A stretch of DNA of 64,000 nucleotides from JAFAXD01 sp963760435 (lineage in GTDB: Bacteria; Pseudomonadota; Alphaproteobacteria; Rhizobiales; Xanthobacteraceae): positions 124,001 to 188,000 of the forward strand of contig CAVXDE010000043.1 of assembly GCA_963760435.1 (NCBI GenBank), in the 5' to 3' direction. This document shows, piece after piece, positions 42,607 to 54,298 of this stretch. Both the position numbers and the translations under genes were made by a program. The notes under the pieces were generated by a model, which searched no databases, was not told where the DNA came from, and worked only from the letters and a program-made list of their open reading frames with translations. Within the stretch, counting starts at the first letter, position 1; every line of letters starts with the position of its first letter.

Positions 42607-43755
42607 TCAGTTCCACAGCCGTTTCGAGGCGATGGCGGCACCCTCGACCAGCGAGCGCAGTTTCTTGAAGGCGATTCCCGGATCGACTTTGCTGTATCCT
42701 GCGAAGGTGCCAAAGCCGCAATCGGTGCCGGCGATGACGCGCTCACGCCCGACCGCGCCGGCATATTGCTCAATGCGTTGCGCCACCAGCTCGGGATGCT
42801 CGACGTAGTTGGTGGAGCTATCGATCAGTCCCGGGATCAGTACTTTGTCATCGGGCAGCTTGGCGTCGCGCCACACCGCCCATTCGTGGGCGTGGCGGGG
42901 GTTGGCGGCCTCGAGTGAGATCCCCTGCGCTTTGGCGGCGAGCACGATCGGCAGAATCTTCGCCAGCGGAATGTCGTGATCGTGTGGGCCTTCGTAGTTG
43001 CCCCAGCAGATATGAATCCGCACTTGCTCAGCGGGGATGTTGGCCAGCATGTGATTGAGCACCTCGACGTGGAACGCCGCGCGCTTGAGGAATTCAGCCT
43101 CGGTCAGATCCTGAAATCCGGTGTGCCGCGACATGGCTAGGTCGGGACAATCGACCTGCAGCACGAATCCAGCCTTGGCGATCGCGTCATATTCAGGCCG
43201 CAGCGCTTCGGCGAGCGCTCCGATATAGGCTTCATGGCTCGGATAGTGGCGGTTGGGCAGGAAGGCCGAGGCTACGCCCGGCGAGGCCGCGTTGAGAAAG
43301 CCGTCCGTACAAGGTGTCGCGTCGAGTGCGGCGCGGAAGTTCGCGATGTCGGCCGCGGCTTCGCTGGTGTTTTTGACGCTGATCGGACCGACGCAGGTCA
43401 GGCGGCGGAACGGCTGTGTGCCCAGGTAGGCCGCCATGCGCTTGCGAAAATCCGGATAGTCGGCGACGTCGAGATGCACCTTTGGCACATACTCGTCTGC
43501 GCCGAAGCCGTTGAGCCGGTCCTTGATATAGGTCGAATATCCGATCTTGCTGGTCTCGCCGTCGCTGACGATATCGATGCCGATCTCGGCCTGGTGTTTG
43601 ACAATATCCGCGACCGCGCGACGCATGACCCGATCAAACTCACCCTGGTCGTAGGGCTCGCCGCGTTCCTTGCGCAGCAACAGCGCAACGGCATCGTCCG
43701 GCCGCGGCAGGCTGCCGACATGCGACGTGAGAATCCGGTCAGTACTGATTTTCAT
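42607..43755 (-). CDS. Cobalamin-independent methionine synthase-like (MetE C-terminal domain) protein
   Basis: 382 residues, homologous to the C-terminal catalytic half of MetE and to COG0620 methyltransferases. TSHVGSLPRPDDAV at the start, RIHICWGNYEGPHDHDI (zinc-ligand His and Cys) and VIAGTDCGFGTFAGYSKVDP (zinc-ligand Cys) are present. The stand-alone domain lacks the N-terminal half, so it may not make methionine from methyl-tetrahydrofolate; related enzymes transfer alkyl groups to thiols, and are often linked to catabolic clusters. It lies 10 bp after the CoA-transferase gene, so the two are co-transcribed. Confidence 0.88.
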   Translation of the reverse strand: MKISTDRILTSHVGSLPRPDDAVALLLRKERGEPYDQGEFDRVMRRAVADIVKHQAEIGIDIVSDGETSKIGYSTYIKDRLNGFGADEYVPKVHLDVADYPDFRKRMAAYLGTQPFRRLTCVGPISVKNTSEAAADIANFRAALDATPCTDGFLNAASPGVASAFLPNRHYPSHEAYIGALAEALRPEYDAIAKAGFVLQVDCPDLAMSRHTGFQDLTEAEFLKRAAFHVEVLNHMLANIPAEQVRIHICWGNYEGPHDHDIPLAKILPIVLAAKAQGISLEAANPRHAHEWAVWRDAKLPDDKVLIPGLIDSSTNYVEHPELVAQRIEQYAGAVGRERVIAGTDCGFGTFAGYSKVDPGIAFKKLRSLVEGAAIASKRLWN

Positions 43756-43765
43756 AGGCGTTCCT

Positions 43766-44959
43766 TCAGATCACGCGCTGGGCGCGCAGTTTTTTGATTT
43801 CTTCGGGAGCATAGCCAAGCTCCGCGAGCACCGCATCGGTGTGCTCGCCCAGTTCCGCGATCGGGGTGTCGATCTGCGCCGGCGTGCGCGAGAGCGCGAC
43901 CGGTTCGGCGACGATGCGGATATCGCCGCGCGCGTGATGGTGCACGGGTGCGGCCATGCCCAGGTGTTGAACCTGCGGATCGGCAAACACTTCATCCATG
44001 TGGTAGATCGGCCCAGCCGGTACGCCAACCGCCTCGAGCTCCTTGCTCCACTCCTTTGCGGATTTGGTTTTGAACGCCTTTGCCAGCTCGGCGTTGAGTG
44101 CCGGCCGATGCTTGAAGCGCAGGTTCTGCGTTGCATAGTCCGGATGTTCGGCGAGGTCCGGGCGGCCCAGCGTCTCGCAGAACACCTTCCACTGCTTCGG
44201 CCCGCCGAGCCCGATATTGATGTAGCCATCCGCGGTCTCGAAGGCGCCGGTCGGCGTGACATAGGGGTGATCATTGCCTGCCTGGGGCGGTACCTCGCCA
44301 TCGACCAGATAGCGCGCGGCCTGGAAGTCGAGCATGGCGATCTGAGCGGCGAGCAGCGAGGTCGTCACCCACTGGCCTTCGCCCGAGCGCTCGCGTTCGG
44401 CCAGTGCCATCAGGATGCCGAGCGCTGCGTAGAGCCCGGCGGAGGAATCGGCGATCGCCACGCCGGCCCGCACCGGCCCCGCGCCCGGCTGGCCGGTGAC
44501 CCACATGAGGCCGCCCATGCCCTGGGCGATCTGGTCGAAGCCAGCGCGGGTTCGGTATGGACCGGTCTCGCCAAACCCGGAGATCGAGGCGAGGATGATG
44601 CGCTTGTTGATGGCGCGCAGGTCCTCGTAGCCAATGCCCAGCCGTGCCTTCACGTCGGGACGATAGTTTTCGACGACGATATCAGCGGTCGCGACCAGCC
44701 GCTTGAAGATCGCGAGCCCTTCCGGCGCCTTCAGGTTGAGGCTGAGCGACCGCTTGTTGCGGTGCAGGTTCTGCATGTCGAAGCCATGCCGGTCGCCGCC
44801 CATGCCTTCGTTAGGATCGACGCCCGGCGGCGCCTCGATCTTCAGCACGTCGGCGCCGAAGTCCGCGAAAATACGGACACATGTCGGGCCTGCCCGCACA
44901 CGGGTGAGGTCGAGCACGCGCAAATTGGACAGAGCTTTGGATGACGATTGGGACGGCAT
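43766..44959 (-). CDS. Class III CoA-transferase (CaiB/BaiF family)
   Basis: 397 residues from ATG 44959 (MPSQSSSKALSNLRVLDLTR). The family moves CoA from an acyl donor to a carboxylate acceptor. LRVLDLTRVRAGP, NKRSLSLNLKAPEGL and VVENYRPDVKARLGIGY are typical, and Asp171 (AIADSSAGLYAAL) aligns with the nucleophile Asp169 of formyl-CoA transferase. Length is normal. It is first in an operon with the MetE-like gene, suggesting activation of an unknown organic acid. The gap upstream to urtA (44960-45279) contains the sigma-54 promoter. Confidence 0.91.
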   Translation of the reverse strand: MPSQSSSKALSNLRVLDLTRVRAGPTCVRIFADFGADVLKIEAPPGVDPNEGMGGDRHGFDMQNLHRNKRSLSLNLKAPEGLAIFKRLVATADIVVENYRPDVKARLGIGYEDLRAINKRIILASISGFGETGPYRTRAGFDQIAQGMGGLMWVTGQPGAGPVRAGVAIADSSAGLYAALGILMALAERERSGEGQWVTTSLLAAQIAMLDFQAARYLVDGEVPPQAGNDHPYVTPTGAFETADGYINIGLGGPKQWKVFCETLGRPDLAEHPDYATQNLRFKHRPALNAELAKAFKTKSAKEWSKELEAVGVPAGPIYHMDEVFADPQVQHLGMAAPVHHHARGDIRIVAEPVALSRTPAQIDTPIAELGEHTDAVLAELGYAPEEIKKLRAQRVI

Positions 44960-45197
44960 GGCAAAACCGAACTGATGGAATAAGCGGGCGGGGTAGCCAG
45001 TCTGCGCTGCCTGCGATTGATGCTCAAGGGGTTCGACGATACGCAAGGGTGGCTAGAAAAAGGGCAGTCCATCACGGCCGTGCCTAAGCCAGATGCTTGT
45101 CGCCTAATTTTTAATCAAGAACTCGCGCTCGCATACAAAATCAGGCCGCAGGTTCCTCAATCTCTTTGCAGAACCAAAGCCTTACCCGAGGAAGCCG

Positions 45198-45213
45198 ATT
45201 GGCACGAAGTTTG
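45198..45213 (+). promoter_or_regulatory. Sigma-54 (RpoN) promoter of the urt operon
   Basis: TTGGCACGAAGTTTGC matches the -24/-12 consensus (TTGGCACG-N4-TTGC) with GG and GC separated by exactly 10 bp. The predicted start of transcription is near 45225, about 55 bp before urtA. A sigma-54 promoter implies an activator such as NtrC; no clear NtrC site was identified in the upstream 150 bp. Confidence 0.85.
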
Positions 45214-45279
45214 CGGAATTGGCGACGGGGGACAACGCCCTACGGCGCGTTCCTAAGCGTCAATTTCAGAGGAGCTCCA

Positions 45280-46584
45280 ATGGACATATTCGCGCGTACG
45301 GTCGGCAAACGACCGCTGCTAAGGCGCTGGCTCGGAGCCGCGGCCGGCCTTGCCGTCGGGTTGGCGGCGTCATCGGCGAGTGCTCAGGACACCATCAAGG
45401 TCGGCATTCTGCACTCCCTCTCCGGCACGATGGCGATCAGCGAGACCACGCTGAAAGACGTGATGCTGATGCTGATCGACGAACAGAACAAGAAGGGTGG
45501 CGTGCTCGGCAAAAAGCTTGAGGCAGTCGTTGTTGATCCGGCTTCGAACTGGCCGCTGTTCGCCGAGAAGGCGCGCGAGTTGATCAGCAAGGATAAGGTC
45601 GCGGCTGTGTTCGGCTGCTGGACCTCGGTGTCGCGCAAATCCGTGCTGCCGGTGTTCAAGGAGCTCAATTCGATTCTGTTCTATCCGGTGCAATACGAAG
45701 GCGAGGAAAGCGAGCGCAACGTGTTCTACACGGGCGCCGCCCCCAACCAACAGGCGATCCCCGCCGTCGATTACCTGATGAACGACGAGAAGGTGAAGCG
45801 TTGGGTGCTGGCCGGCACCGACTACGTCTATCCGCGCACGACCAACAAGATCCTCGAAGCCTATCTGAAACAGAAGGGCGTCCCGGCTGAAGATATCATG
45901 ATCAACTACACGCCGTTCGGACACTCCGACTGGCAGACGATCGTGGCCGACATCAAGAAATTCGGCTCGGCCGGCAAGAAGACCGCCGTGGTCTCGACCA
46001 TCAATGGCGACGCCAACGTGCCGTTCTACAAGGAACTCGGGAACCAGGGTATCAAGGCGACCGACATCCCAGTGGTCGCGTTCTCGGTGGGCGAAGAAGA
46101 GCTCGCCGGCCTCGACACCAAGCCGCTCGTCGGGCATTTGGCCGCGTGGAACTACTTCCAGTCGATCGATACGCCGCTCAACAAGGAGTACATCGACAAG
46201 TGGCACGCCTTCACCAAGAACCCGAAGCGCACCTTCAATGATCCGATGGAAGCCCACGTGATCGGCTTCGCCATGTGGGTCAAGGCGGTGGAGAAGGCCG
46301 GCACCACGGACCCGGATAAGGTGATCGCGGCGCTGCCCGGCACGCAGGCTCCGAACTTGACCGGCGGCACGTCGGAAATGCTCCCCAATCACCACATCAC
46401 CAAACCGGTGTACATTGGTGAAATCCGCGACGACGGCCAGTTCGACGTGGTGTGGAAGACGGACAAGCTGGTGCCCGGCGCGGCCTGGTCGCCTTATCTT
46501 GAAGGCTCCAAGGACCTCGTGGCCGACTGGGTCAAGCTCAATTGCGGCAACTTCAACACCAAGACCAACAAGTGCGGCAGCTGA
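45280..46584 (+). CDS. urtA: Urea ABC transporter substrate-binding protein UrtA
   Basis: 434 residues. A signal peptide (ending SASAQ) precedes the type 1 binding fold. UrtA binds urea in the periplasm. Typical stretches are IKVGILHSLSGTMAISETTL, DPASNWPLFAEKARELI, FGCWTSVSRKSVLPVFKELN and LFYPVQYEGEESERNVFYTG. ATG 45280 has GAGGAG six bases before it; the ORF extends upstream but would cross the sigma-54 promoter. It begins the urtABCDE operon. Confidence 0.96.
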   Translation: MDIFARTVGKRPLLRRWLGAAAGLAVGLAASSASAQDTIKVGILHSLSGTMAISETTLKDVMLMLIDEQNKKGGVLGKKLEAVVVDPASNWPLFAEKARELISKDKVAAVFGCWTSVSRKSVLPVFKELNSILFYPVQYEGEESERNVFYTGAAPNQQAIPAVDYLMNDEKVKRWVLAGTDYVYPRTTNKILEAYLKQKGVPAEDIMINYTPFGHSDWQTIVADIKKFGSAGKKTAVVSTINGDANVPFYKELGNQGIKATDIPVVAFSVGEEELAGLDTKPLVGHLAAWNYFQSIDTPLNKEYIDKWHAFTKNPKRTFNDPMEAHVIGFAMWVKAVEKAGTTDPDKVIAALPGTQAPNLTGGTSEMLPNHHITKPVYIGEIRDDGQFDVVWKTDKLVPGAAWSPYLEGSKDLVADWVKLNCGNFNTKTNKCGS

Positions 46585-46651
46585 CGCCGTGAACCCGGAG
46601 GTGGCGCTCGGCGCCGCCTCCATCTTTCCCAAATGCCGGGATTTTATTGTG

Positions 46652-48265
46652 ATGATGCGCGTGGTCCACGATCGCTTGACGGCGTTCGTCGTCGTCTTCG
46701 CTTTGCTGTTGTCCGGCGGGCTGGCGCGCGCGCAGGGCTATGACGCGGCACTTTCGGGTTTCACCAAGGATTCCTTCAGCGACACCGAGACGGCGATCAA
46801 TGCGGTTGCGGCAAGCGGCAATCCGCTGGCCGCGGAGGTGATCGAAGCCGTGCAGGACGGGCGCCTGCTGTTCGATCCGAATGACCAAAAGGTCTACGTC
46901 CGGAAGAAATCCGGGGAGATAATGGATGCCGCCACCGGCCGGGCCGTGATTGGCGCTCCGCCTGTGGGTTTGAAGCCGGTTCGTCTGAACAACCGGCTCC
47001 GGCGCGCGATCGACGCTGCCATGGGTGCGTTGACGCTGTTGTCCCCTGATCCAGCCAAGCGCTACGACGCCGCGCAAGCGGTGTTCAAGGCACGCGATGC
47101 CGACGCCCTCAAGACAGTGGACGCGGCGATTGCCAAGGAAACCGATGTCCGGATCAAACGCGCCCTGACTGAGGCGCGCGCCGCGATCATCCTCAACCTC
47201 CCGGACGCGCCGGTCGCCGATAAGCTCGACGCCGTGTCGATCATTCGCGAGCGCGGCGATCAGGACGCACGCGGCCTGCTGGCGGGACTTCCGGCGAATA
47301 GCCCGGATCAGGTGAAACGCGCCGCCGCAGATGCGATCAGCTCGATCGATACCAGGCTCGCCATGTGGGACCTGGTGCAGAATGCCTGGTATGGGCTCTC
47401 GCTCGGCTCGGTGCTGCTGCTCGCCGCCATCGGGCTCGCCATCACGTTCGGGGTCATGGGTGTCATCAACATGGCGCATGGCGAGATGGTGATGCTCGGC
47501 GCCTACACGACGTTCGTGGTGCAGGAAATCATTCGCGCGCAGAACCCGGCACTGTTTGATTATTCGCTGGTGATCGCGGTGCCGTTGGCGTTTCTGGTCG
47601 CGGGTGCCTGCGGCGTGCTGATCGAGCGCACGATCATCCGGTTTCTATATGGGCGGCCACTCGAGACGCTGCTTGCAACTTGGGGACTGTCGCTCATTAT
47701 CCAGCAGGCTGTACGCACGATCTTTGGGCCCTCCAACCGCGACGTCGGCGCACCGTCGTGGATGAGCGGCGCGTTTGAAGTGGGTGGCATCACCATCACT
47801 TACAACCGGCTCTGGATCATCTGCTTCACGCTCGCCGTATTCTTCGCCTTGCAGGGGCTGCTGCGCTTCACCCGGCTCGGCCTCGAAATGCGCGCGGTCA
47901 CCCAGAATCGGGCCATGGCTGCCGCCATGGGCATCCGCACCGCCCGCATCGATGCGTTGACGTTCGGGCTCGGCTCGGGCGTTGCCGGCATAGCTGGCGT
48001 CGCGCTGTCGCAGATCGACAACGTCAGTCCCAATCTGGGTCAGAGCTATATCATCGACAGCTTCCTGGTCGTGGTGTTCGGCGGCGTCGGCAATCTTTGG
48101 GGCACGCTGGTCGGCGCCTTCTCGCTCGGCATTGCCAACAAGTTCCTCGAGCCGGTGGCCGGCGCCGTGCTCGGCAAGATCGCCATCCTGGTGCTGATCA
48201 TCTTGTTCATTCAGAAGCGTCCGCGCGGGTTGTTTGCCCTCAAGGGCAGGGCGGTGGAAGCGTGA
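46652..48265 (+). CDS. urtB: Urea ABC transporter permease UrtB
   Basis: 537 residues. A signal-like N-terminus and about 230 residues of helical periplasmic domain precede the LivH-like permease (LAMWDLVQNAWYGLSLGSVL onward), with FGVMGVINMAHGEMVMLGAY and GIRTARIDALTFGLGSGVAG. The long N-terminal domain is normal for UrtB. ATG 46652 is preferred over GTG 46649. It overlaps urtC by four bases. Confidence 0.95.
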   Translation: MMRVVHDRLTAFVVVFALLLSGGLARAQGYDAALSGFTKDSFSDTETAINAVAASGNPLAAEVIEAVQDGRLLFDPNDQKVYVRKKSGEIMDAATGRAVIGAPPVGLKPVRLNNRLRRAIDAAMGALTLLSPDPAKRYDAAQAVFKARDADALKTVDAAIAKETDVRIKRALTEARAAIILNLPDAPVADKLDAVSIIRERGDQDARGLLAGLPANSPDQVKRAAADAISSIDTRLAMWDLVQNAWYGLSLGSVLLLAAIGLAITFGVMGVINMAHGEMVMLGAYTTFVVQEIIRAQNPALFDYSLVIAVPLAFLVAGACGVLIERTIIRFLYGRPLETLLATWGLSLIIQQAVRTIFGPSNRDVGAPSWMSGAFEVGGITITYNRLWIICFTLAVFFALQGLLRFTRLGLEMRAVTQNRAMAAAMGIRTARIDALTFGLGSGVAGIAGVALSQIDNVSPNLGQSYIIDSFLVVVFGGVGNLWGTLVGAFSLGIANKFLEPVAGAVLGKIAILVLIILFIQKRPRGLFALKGRAVEA

Positions 48266-49405
48266 ACGCACCGCTCATTCGCGCGCTTGACCGCGCCTCG
48301 ACCACCTTCCTGGTCGTGCTGGCGGCGGTTGCCGTCATCGTGCCGCTGCTCAATCTGGCGGTGCCGCAGAGTTCAGCCTGGTATGTCCCGACCTACCTGG
48401 TGGCGCTCTGGGGCAAGTATATCTGCTACGCCCTCCTGGCGCTCTCGATCGATCTGATCTGGGGCTATTGCGGCATCCTCTCGCTCGGCCACGGCGCGTT
48501 CTTTGCGCTCGGCGGCTACGCGATGGGCATGTATCTGATGCGCCAGATCGGCACGCGCGGCGTCTACGCCAATCCGATCCTGCCGGATTTCATGGTGTTC
48601 CTGAACTGGAAGGAACTGCCGTGGTATTGGTATTTCTTCAATCATTTCCCCTACGCGGCGCTGATGGTCGTCGTGGTCCCGGGGCTGCTCGCGTTTGTGT
48701 TCGGCTGGTTTGCGTTTCGCAGCCGCGTCACCGGCGTCTATCTGTCGATCATCACCCAGGCGATGACGTTTGCGTTGATGCTCGGGTTCTTTCGCAACAA
48801 TTTCGGGTTCGGCGGCAACAACGGTCTGACCGACTTCAAGGATATCCTGGGCTTCAACGTGCAGGCCGACACAACGCGCGCCGCCTTGTTCGCGATCTCC
48901 TGCCTGGCGCTGATGATTTGCTTCCTGATTTGCCGCGCGATCATCACGTCCAAATTCGGCAAAGTGCTGGTGGCGATCCGGGACGCTGAGGCGCGCACGC
49001 GCTTTCTCGGCTACCGGGTTGAATCCTACAAACTGTTCGTGTTCGTGCTGTCCGCCTGCATGGCGGGGGTCGCGGGCGCGCTGTACGTGCCGCAAGTCGG
49101 CATCATTAATCCGAGCGAGTTCGCCCCGGGCAACTCGATCGAAGCGGTGATCTGGGTCGCCGTCGGTGGCCGCGGCACCCTCATCGGTGCTGCCATCGGC
49201 GCGCTGGTAGTGAACTACGCCAAGACGTACTTCACCAGCGGTGTGCTCGCGCCCTATTGGCTGTTCCTGCTGGGTGCCTTGTTCGTCGGCGTGACCTTGT
49301 TGCTGCCGCGGGGGATCGTCGGCACGATCAACCACTTTACTGCCGAGCGCCGGCACCGGGCGGCCATCAAGGCCGAGCCGGCGCCCGGCCCGCCGAGTAG
49401 CCGCC

Positions 49406-49413
<8 letters not shown>
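48262..49413 (+). CDS. urtC: Urea ABC transporter permease UrtC
   Basis: 383 residues, LivM-like. WGYCGILSLGHGAFFALGGY and VGGRGTLIGAAIGALVVNYA are characteristic of UrtC. Starts at GTG 48262 over the urtB stop (GTGA), and its own stop lies inside the beginning of urtD. It forms the second half of the membrane channel for urea. Confidence 0.95.
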
Positions 49414-50162
<749 letters not shown>

Positions 50163-50164
50163 TC

Positions 50165-50860
50165 ATGCTGGAGGTCAATTCCATCAATCTCCACTATGGC
50201 GCCGCACAAGCGCTCCGCGGTGTCTCGCTCAAGGCCGAGGCCGGCAAGGTCACCTGCGTGCTCGGCCGCAACGGCGTCGGCAAGACCAGCCTGTTGCGGG
50301 CGCTGATCGGCCAGCACCCGGTGAGCGCCGGCACAATCACGTTGGGCGGTGTGGACATCACGCATCTGCGGCCGGTGGAACGGGCGCGACGCGGTGTCGC
50401 CTACGTGCCGCAGGGCCGCGAGATCTTTCCCTTGCTCACGGTCGAGGAGAACCTGGAGACCGGCTACGCGCCGCTGCCGCGGTCGCAGCGGGAGATTCCC
50501 AACGACGTGTTCTCGCTGTTCCCGGTGCTCGCCGACATGTTGCGGCGCCGGGGCGGCGATCTCTCGGGCGGGCAGCAGCAGCAGCTCGCCATCGGCCGGG
50601 CGCTGGTGATGCGGCCGCGGGTGCTGTTGCTGGACGAGCCGACCGAAGGGATCCAGCCGTCGATCATCAAGGACATCGGCCGCGCCATTGCCTACCTGCG
50701 CGGCCTCGGCCAGATGGCGATCGTGCTGGTCGAGCAGTATCTCGACTTTGCCAGCGAGCTTGGCGACTATTTTGCGGTCATGGAAAGGGGCGCTATCGTC
50801 TACGCGTCGACCCGCGCGGACTTGGACGAAGGCGCGCTCAAGCGCGCGGTCGCGATTTGA
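50165..50860 (+). CDS. urtE: Urea ABC transporter ATPase UrtE
   Basis: 231 residues, LivF-like. Walker A GRNGVGKTS, signature LSGGQQQQLAIGRALV, Walker B VLLLDEPTEGIQPSI. UrtE-specific features include HPVSAGTITLGGVDITHLRP and YVPQGREIFPLLTVEENLET. It starts two bases after urtD and completes the transporter. ureD begins 12 bp after its stop, so transport and urease genes are one continuous unit. Confidence 0.95.
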   Translation: MLEVNSINLHYGAAQALRGVSLKAEAGKVTCVLGRNGVGKTSLLRALIGQHPVSAGTITLGGVDITHLRPVERARRGVAYVPQGREIFPLLTVEENLETGYAPLPRSQREIPNDVFSLFPVLADMLRRRGGDLSGGQQQQLAIGRALVMRPRVLLLDEPTEGIQPSIIKDIGRAIAYLRGLGQMAIVLVEQYLDFASELGDYFAVMERGAIVYASTRADLDEGALKRAVAI

Positions 50861-50872
50861 GGGCGAGGGGCA

Positions 50873-51694
50873 TTGTCAGTCGGGCTGGCGGCCGAGAGCC
50901 GGAGGATTTTTGCGGCCAACCGCGCGGTTGGCCGGCTTGCGCTCACGGTCGCGCATGACGGCCGGCGCAGCCGGCGCACGCGTGTCTATGAGGACGGTCC
51001 GCTGCGGGCGCGGTTTCCCAACGGGCCTGCTTTGGAAGCCGTCATCATCAACACCGCCGGCGGCATCGCGGGCGGCGATCACTTCAACTTCGACATCGAT
51101 ATCGGCGCAGGCGCCGAGCTGACGGCCACCACCGCTGCTGCGGAGAAGGTCTATCGGGCGATTGACGTACCGGCACGCATCGACGTCCGGCTCTCGGTTG
51201 CGTCGGCCGGCAAGTTGATCTGGCTGCCGCAGGAAACGATCCTGTTTCAGGAGGCACGGTTGCGCCGCACGGTCGAGATTGATCTTGCTGCCGACGCGAC
51301 TCTGTTATTTGTAGAAGCGGTGGTGTTCGGTCGAACAGCCATGGGCGAAACGGTCACTGACGGCGAGCTGTTTGATCGCTGGCGCGTGCGCCGTTGCGGT
51401 GAGTTGATCTTTGCTGATGCGCTGCGGCTCGACGGCGCGATCGGCGCAGCCCTTGCACGGGCTGCTGTCGCAGCCGGCCATTGCGCGGTGGCAACCGTTC
51501 TGGTGGTCCCGGGCGATGCGGACGTGCTCGAACGCGCTCGGGGCTTGGGTTTTCGCGGCGAAGCCGGCATCTCGGCCTGGAACGGAGTCATGCTGGCGCG
51601 GCTGGTCGCGCCTGATGGCGCCGCGTTACGCCACGATCTACAGACATTGCTCGCCGCCCTGCACGGCTCGCCGCCGCGGCTTTGGATGAACTGA
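50873..51694 (+). CDS. ureD: Urease accessory protein UreD
   Basis: 273 residues from TTG 50873 (GAGGGG upstream). UreD/UreH works with UreF and UreG as the scaffold that delivers nickel to apo-urease. YEDGPLRARFPN, EAVIINTAGGIAGGDHFNFD and LIWLPQETILFQEARLRRTV are typical. It lies between urtE and ureA. The cytoplasmic complex matures UreABC. Confidence 0.95.
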   Translation: MSVGLAAESRRIFAANRAVGRLALTVAHDGRRSRRTRVYEDGPLRARFPNGPALEAVIINTAGGIAGGDHFNFDIDIGAGAELTATTAAAEKVYRAIDVPARIDVRLSVASAGKLIWLPQETILFQEARLRRTVEIDLAADATLLFVEAVVFGRTAMGETVTDGELFDRWRVRRCGELIFADALRLDGAIGAALARAAVAAGHCAVATVLVVPGDADVLERARGLGFRGEAGISAWNGVMLARLVAPDGAALRHDLQTLLAALHGSPPRLWMN

Positions 51695-51702
51695 GGCTTT
51701 CC

Positions 51703-52005
51703 ATGCATCTCACTCCGCGCGAGAAAGACAAGTTGTTGATATTCATGGCCGCGATGGTGGCGCGCCGGCGGCTCGAACGCGGGGTGAAGCTCAATCACCC
51801 GGAGTCGGTCGCGTTGATCAGTGATTTCATCCTCGAGGGCGCGCGCGACGGGCGCACGGTCGCCGAGTTGATGGAAGCCGGCGCCCATGTGCTCACGCGC
51901 GCCCAGGTGATGGACGGCATCGCCGAAATGATCCCGGAAATCCAGGTCGAGGCGACCTTCCCGGATGGCACCAAGCTGGTGACCGTGCATGACCCGATTC
52001 GCTGA
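51703..52005 (+). CDS. ureA: Urease gamma subunit UreA
   Basis: 100 residues, the standard size. MHLTPREKDKLLIFMAAMVA, LERGVKLNHPESVALISDFI and GAHVLTRAQVMDGIAEMIPE are family hallmarks. The gamma subunit packs against alpha and beta in the (alpha-beta-gamma)3 enzyme. It is separated from ureB by an unusually long gap (221 bp) that holds a palindromic repeat. Confidence 0.97.
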   Translation: MHLTPREKDKLLIFMAAMVARRRLERGVKLNHPESVALISDFILEGARDGRTVAELMEAGAHVLTRAQVMDGIAEMIPEIQVEATFPDGTKLVTVHDPIR

Positions 52006-52039
52006 CCATCCGTTCTTGCTCCGGCCGCGCAGTAGCGTG

Positions 52040-52168
52040 CTCCCCTCCCCCGCGCGTAGCGCGCGGGGAGGGGTCGGGGATGGGGGCTCTTTTCATGAAC
52101 AACGCGAGCAACAAGGCCCCCCACCCCAATCCTCCCCGCCACTCGCTTCGCTCGCGGGGGGAGGGAGA
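52040..52168. repeat. Palindromic repeat inserted between ureA and ureB
   Basis: About 130 bp; inverted ends TCCCCTCCCCCGCGCG / CTCGCGGGGGGAGGG with the tail TCGGGGATGGGGGCTC, which resembles the half element at 11379. It lies in the ureA-ureB gap and does not disrupt either gene, but it could alter operon mRNA stability or stoichiometry. Confidence 0.82.
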
Positions 52169-52226
52169 CCTCGCTGCACTGTTTGAGAGACGCCGCAACC
52201 GCGAAGCAAAGTTGAGAGGTTGAATC

Positions 52227-52532
52227 ATGATCCCCGGCGAATTGTTCCTCAAAGACGAGGACATCGAGCTCAACAAAGGCCGCAAGTCCGTGACGCTGAG
52301 TGTGGCCAATACTGGGGATCGCCCGATCCAGGTCGGCTCGCACTATCATTTCTTTGAAACCAATCCGGCGCTGAAGTTCGATCGCAAGAAGGCGCGCGGC
52401 ATGCGGCTCGATATTCCGGCCGGCACCGCCATTCGTTTCGAGCCGGGCCAGACCCGCCACGTGACGCTGATCGCGCTCGCCGGCAAGCGCACGGTCTACG
52501 GGTTTCGTCAGGACATCATGGGTAAGCTCTGA
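52227..52532 (+). CDS. ureB: Urease beta subunit UreB
   Basis: 101 residues. IPGELFLKDEDIELNKGRKS, VGSHYHFFETNPALKFDRKK and GTAIRFEPGQTRHVTLIALA are hallmarks. ATG 52227. It forms the beta layer of the urease trimer. ureC follows eight bases after the stop. Confidence 0.97.
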   Translation: MIPGELFLKDEDIELNKGRKSVTLSVANTGDRPIQVGSHYHFFETNPALKFDRKKARGMRLDIPAGTAIRFEPGQTRHVTLIALAGKRTVYGFRQDIMGKL

Positions 52533-52540
52533 GGGCCGAT

Positions 52541-54250
<1,710 letters not shown>

Positions 54251-54298
54251 GCGCGAGTAGCAAATAGGCGGCATCGATTTCGAGGAGGAACAACGCGG

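Noticed and set aside
44300..44450. Possible loss of the catalytic acid in the CoA-transferase (TTSLLAAQ region)
   Set aside because: On alignment by eye with formyl-CoA transferase, the nucleophile corresponds to Asp171 in AIADSSAG, which is present.
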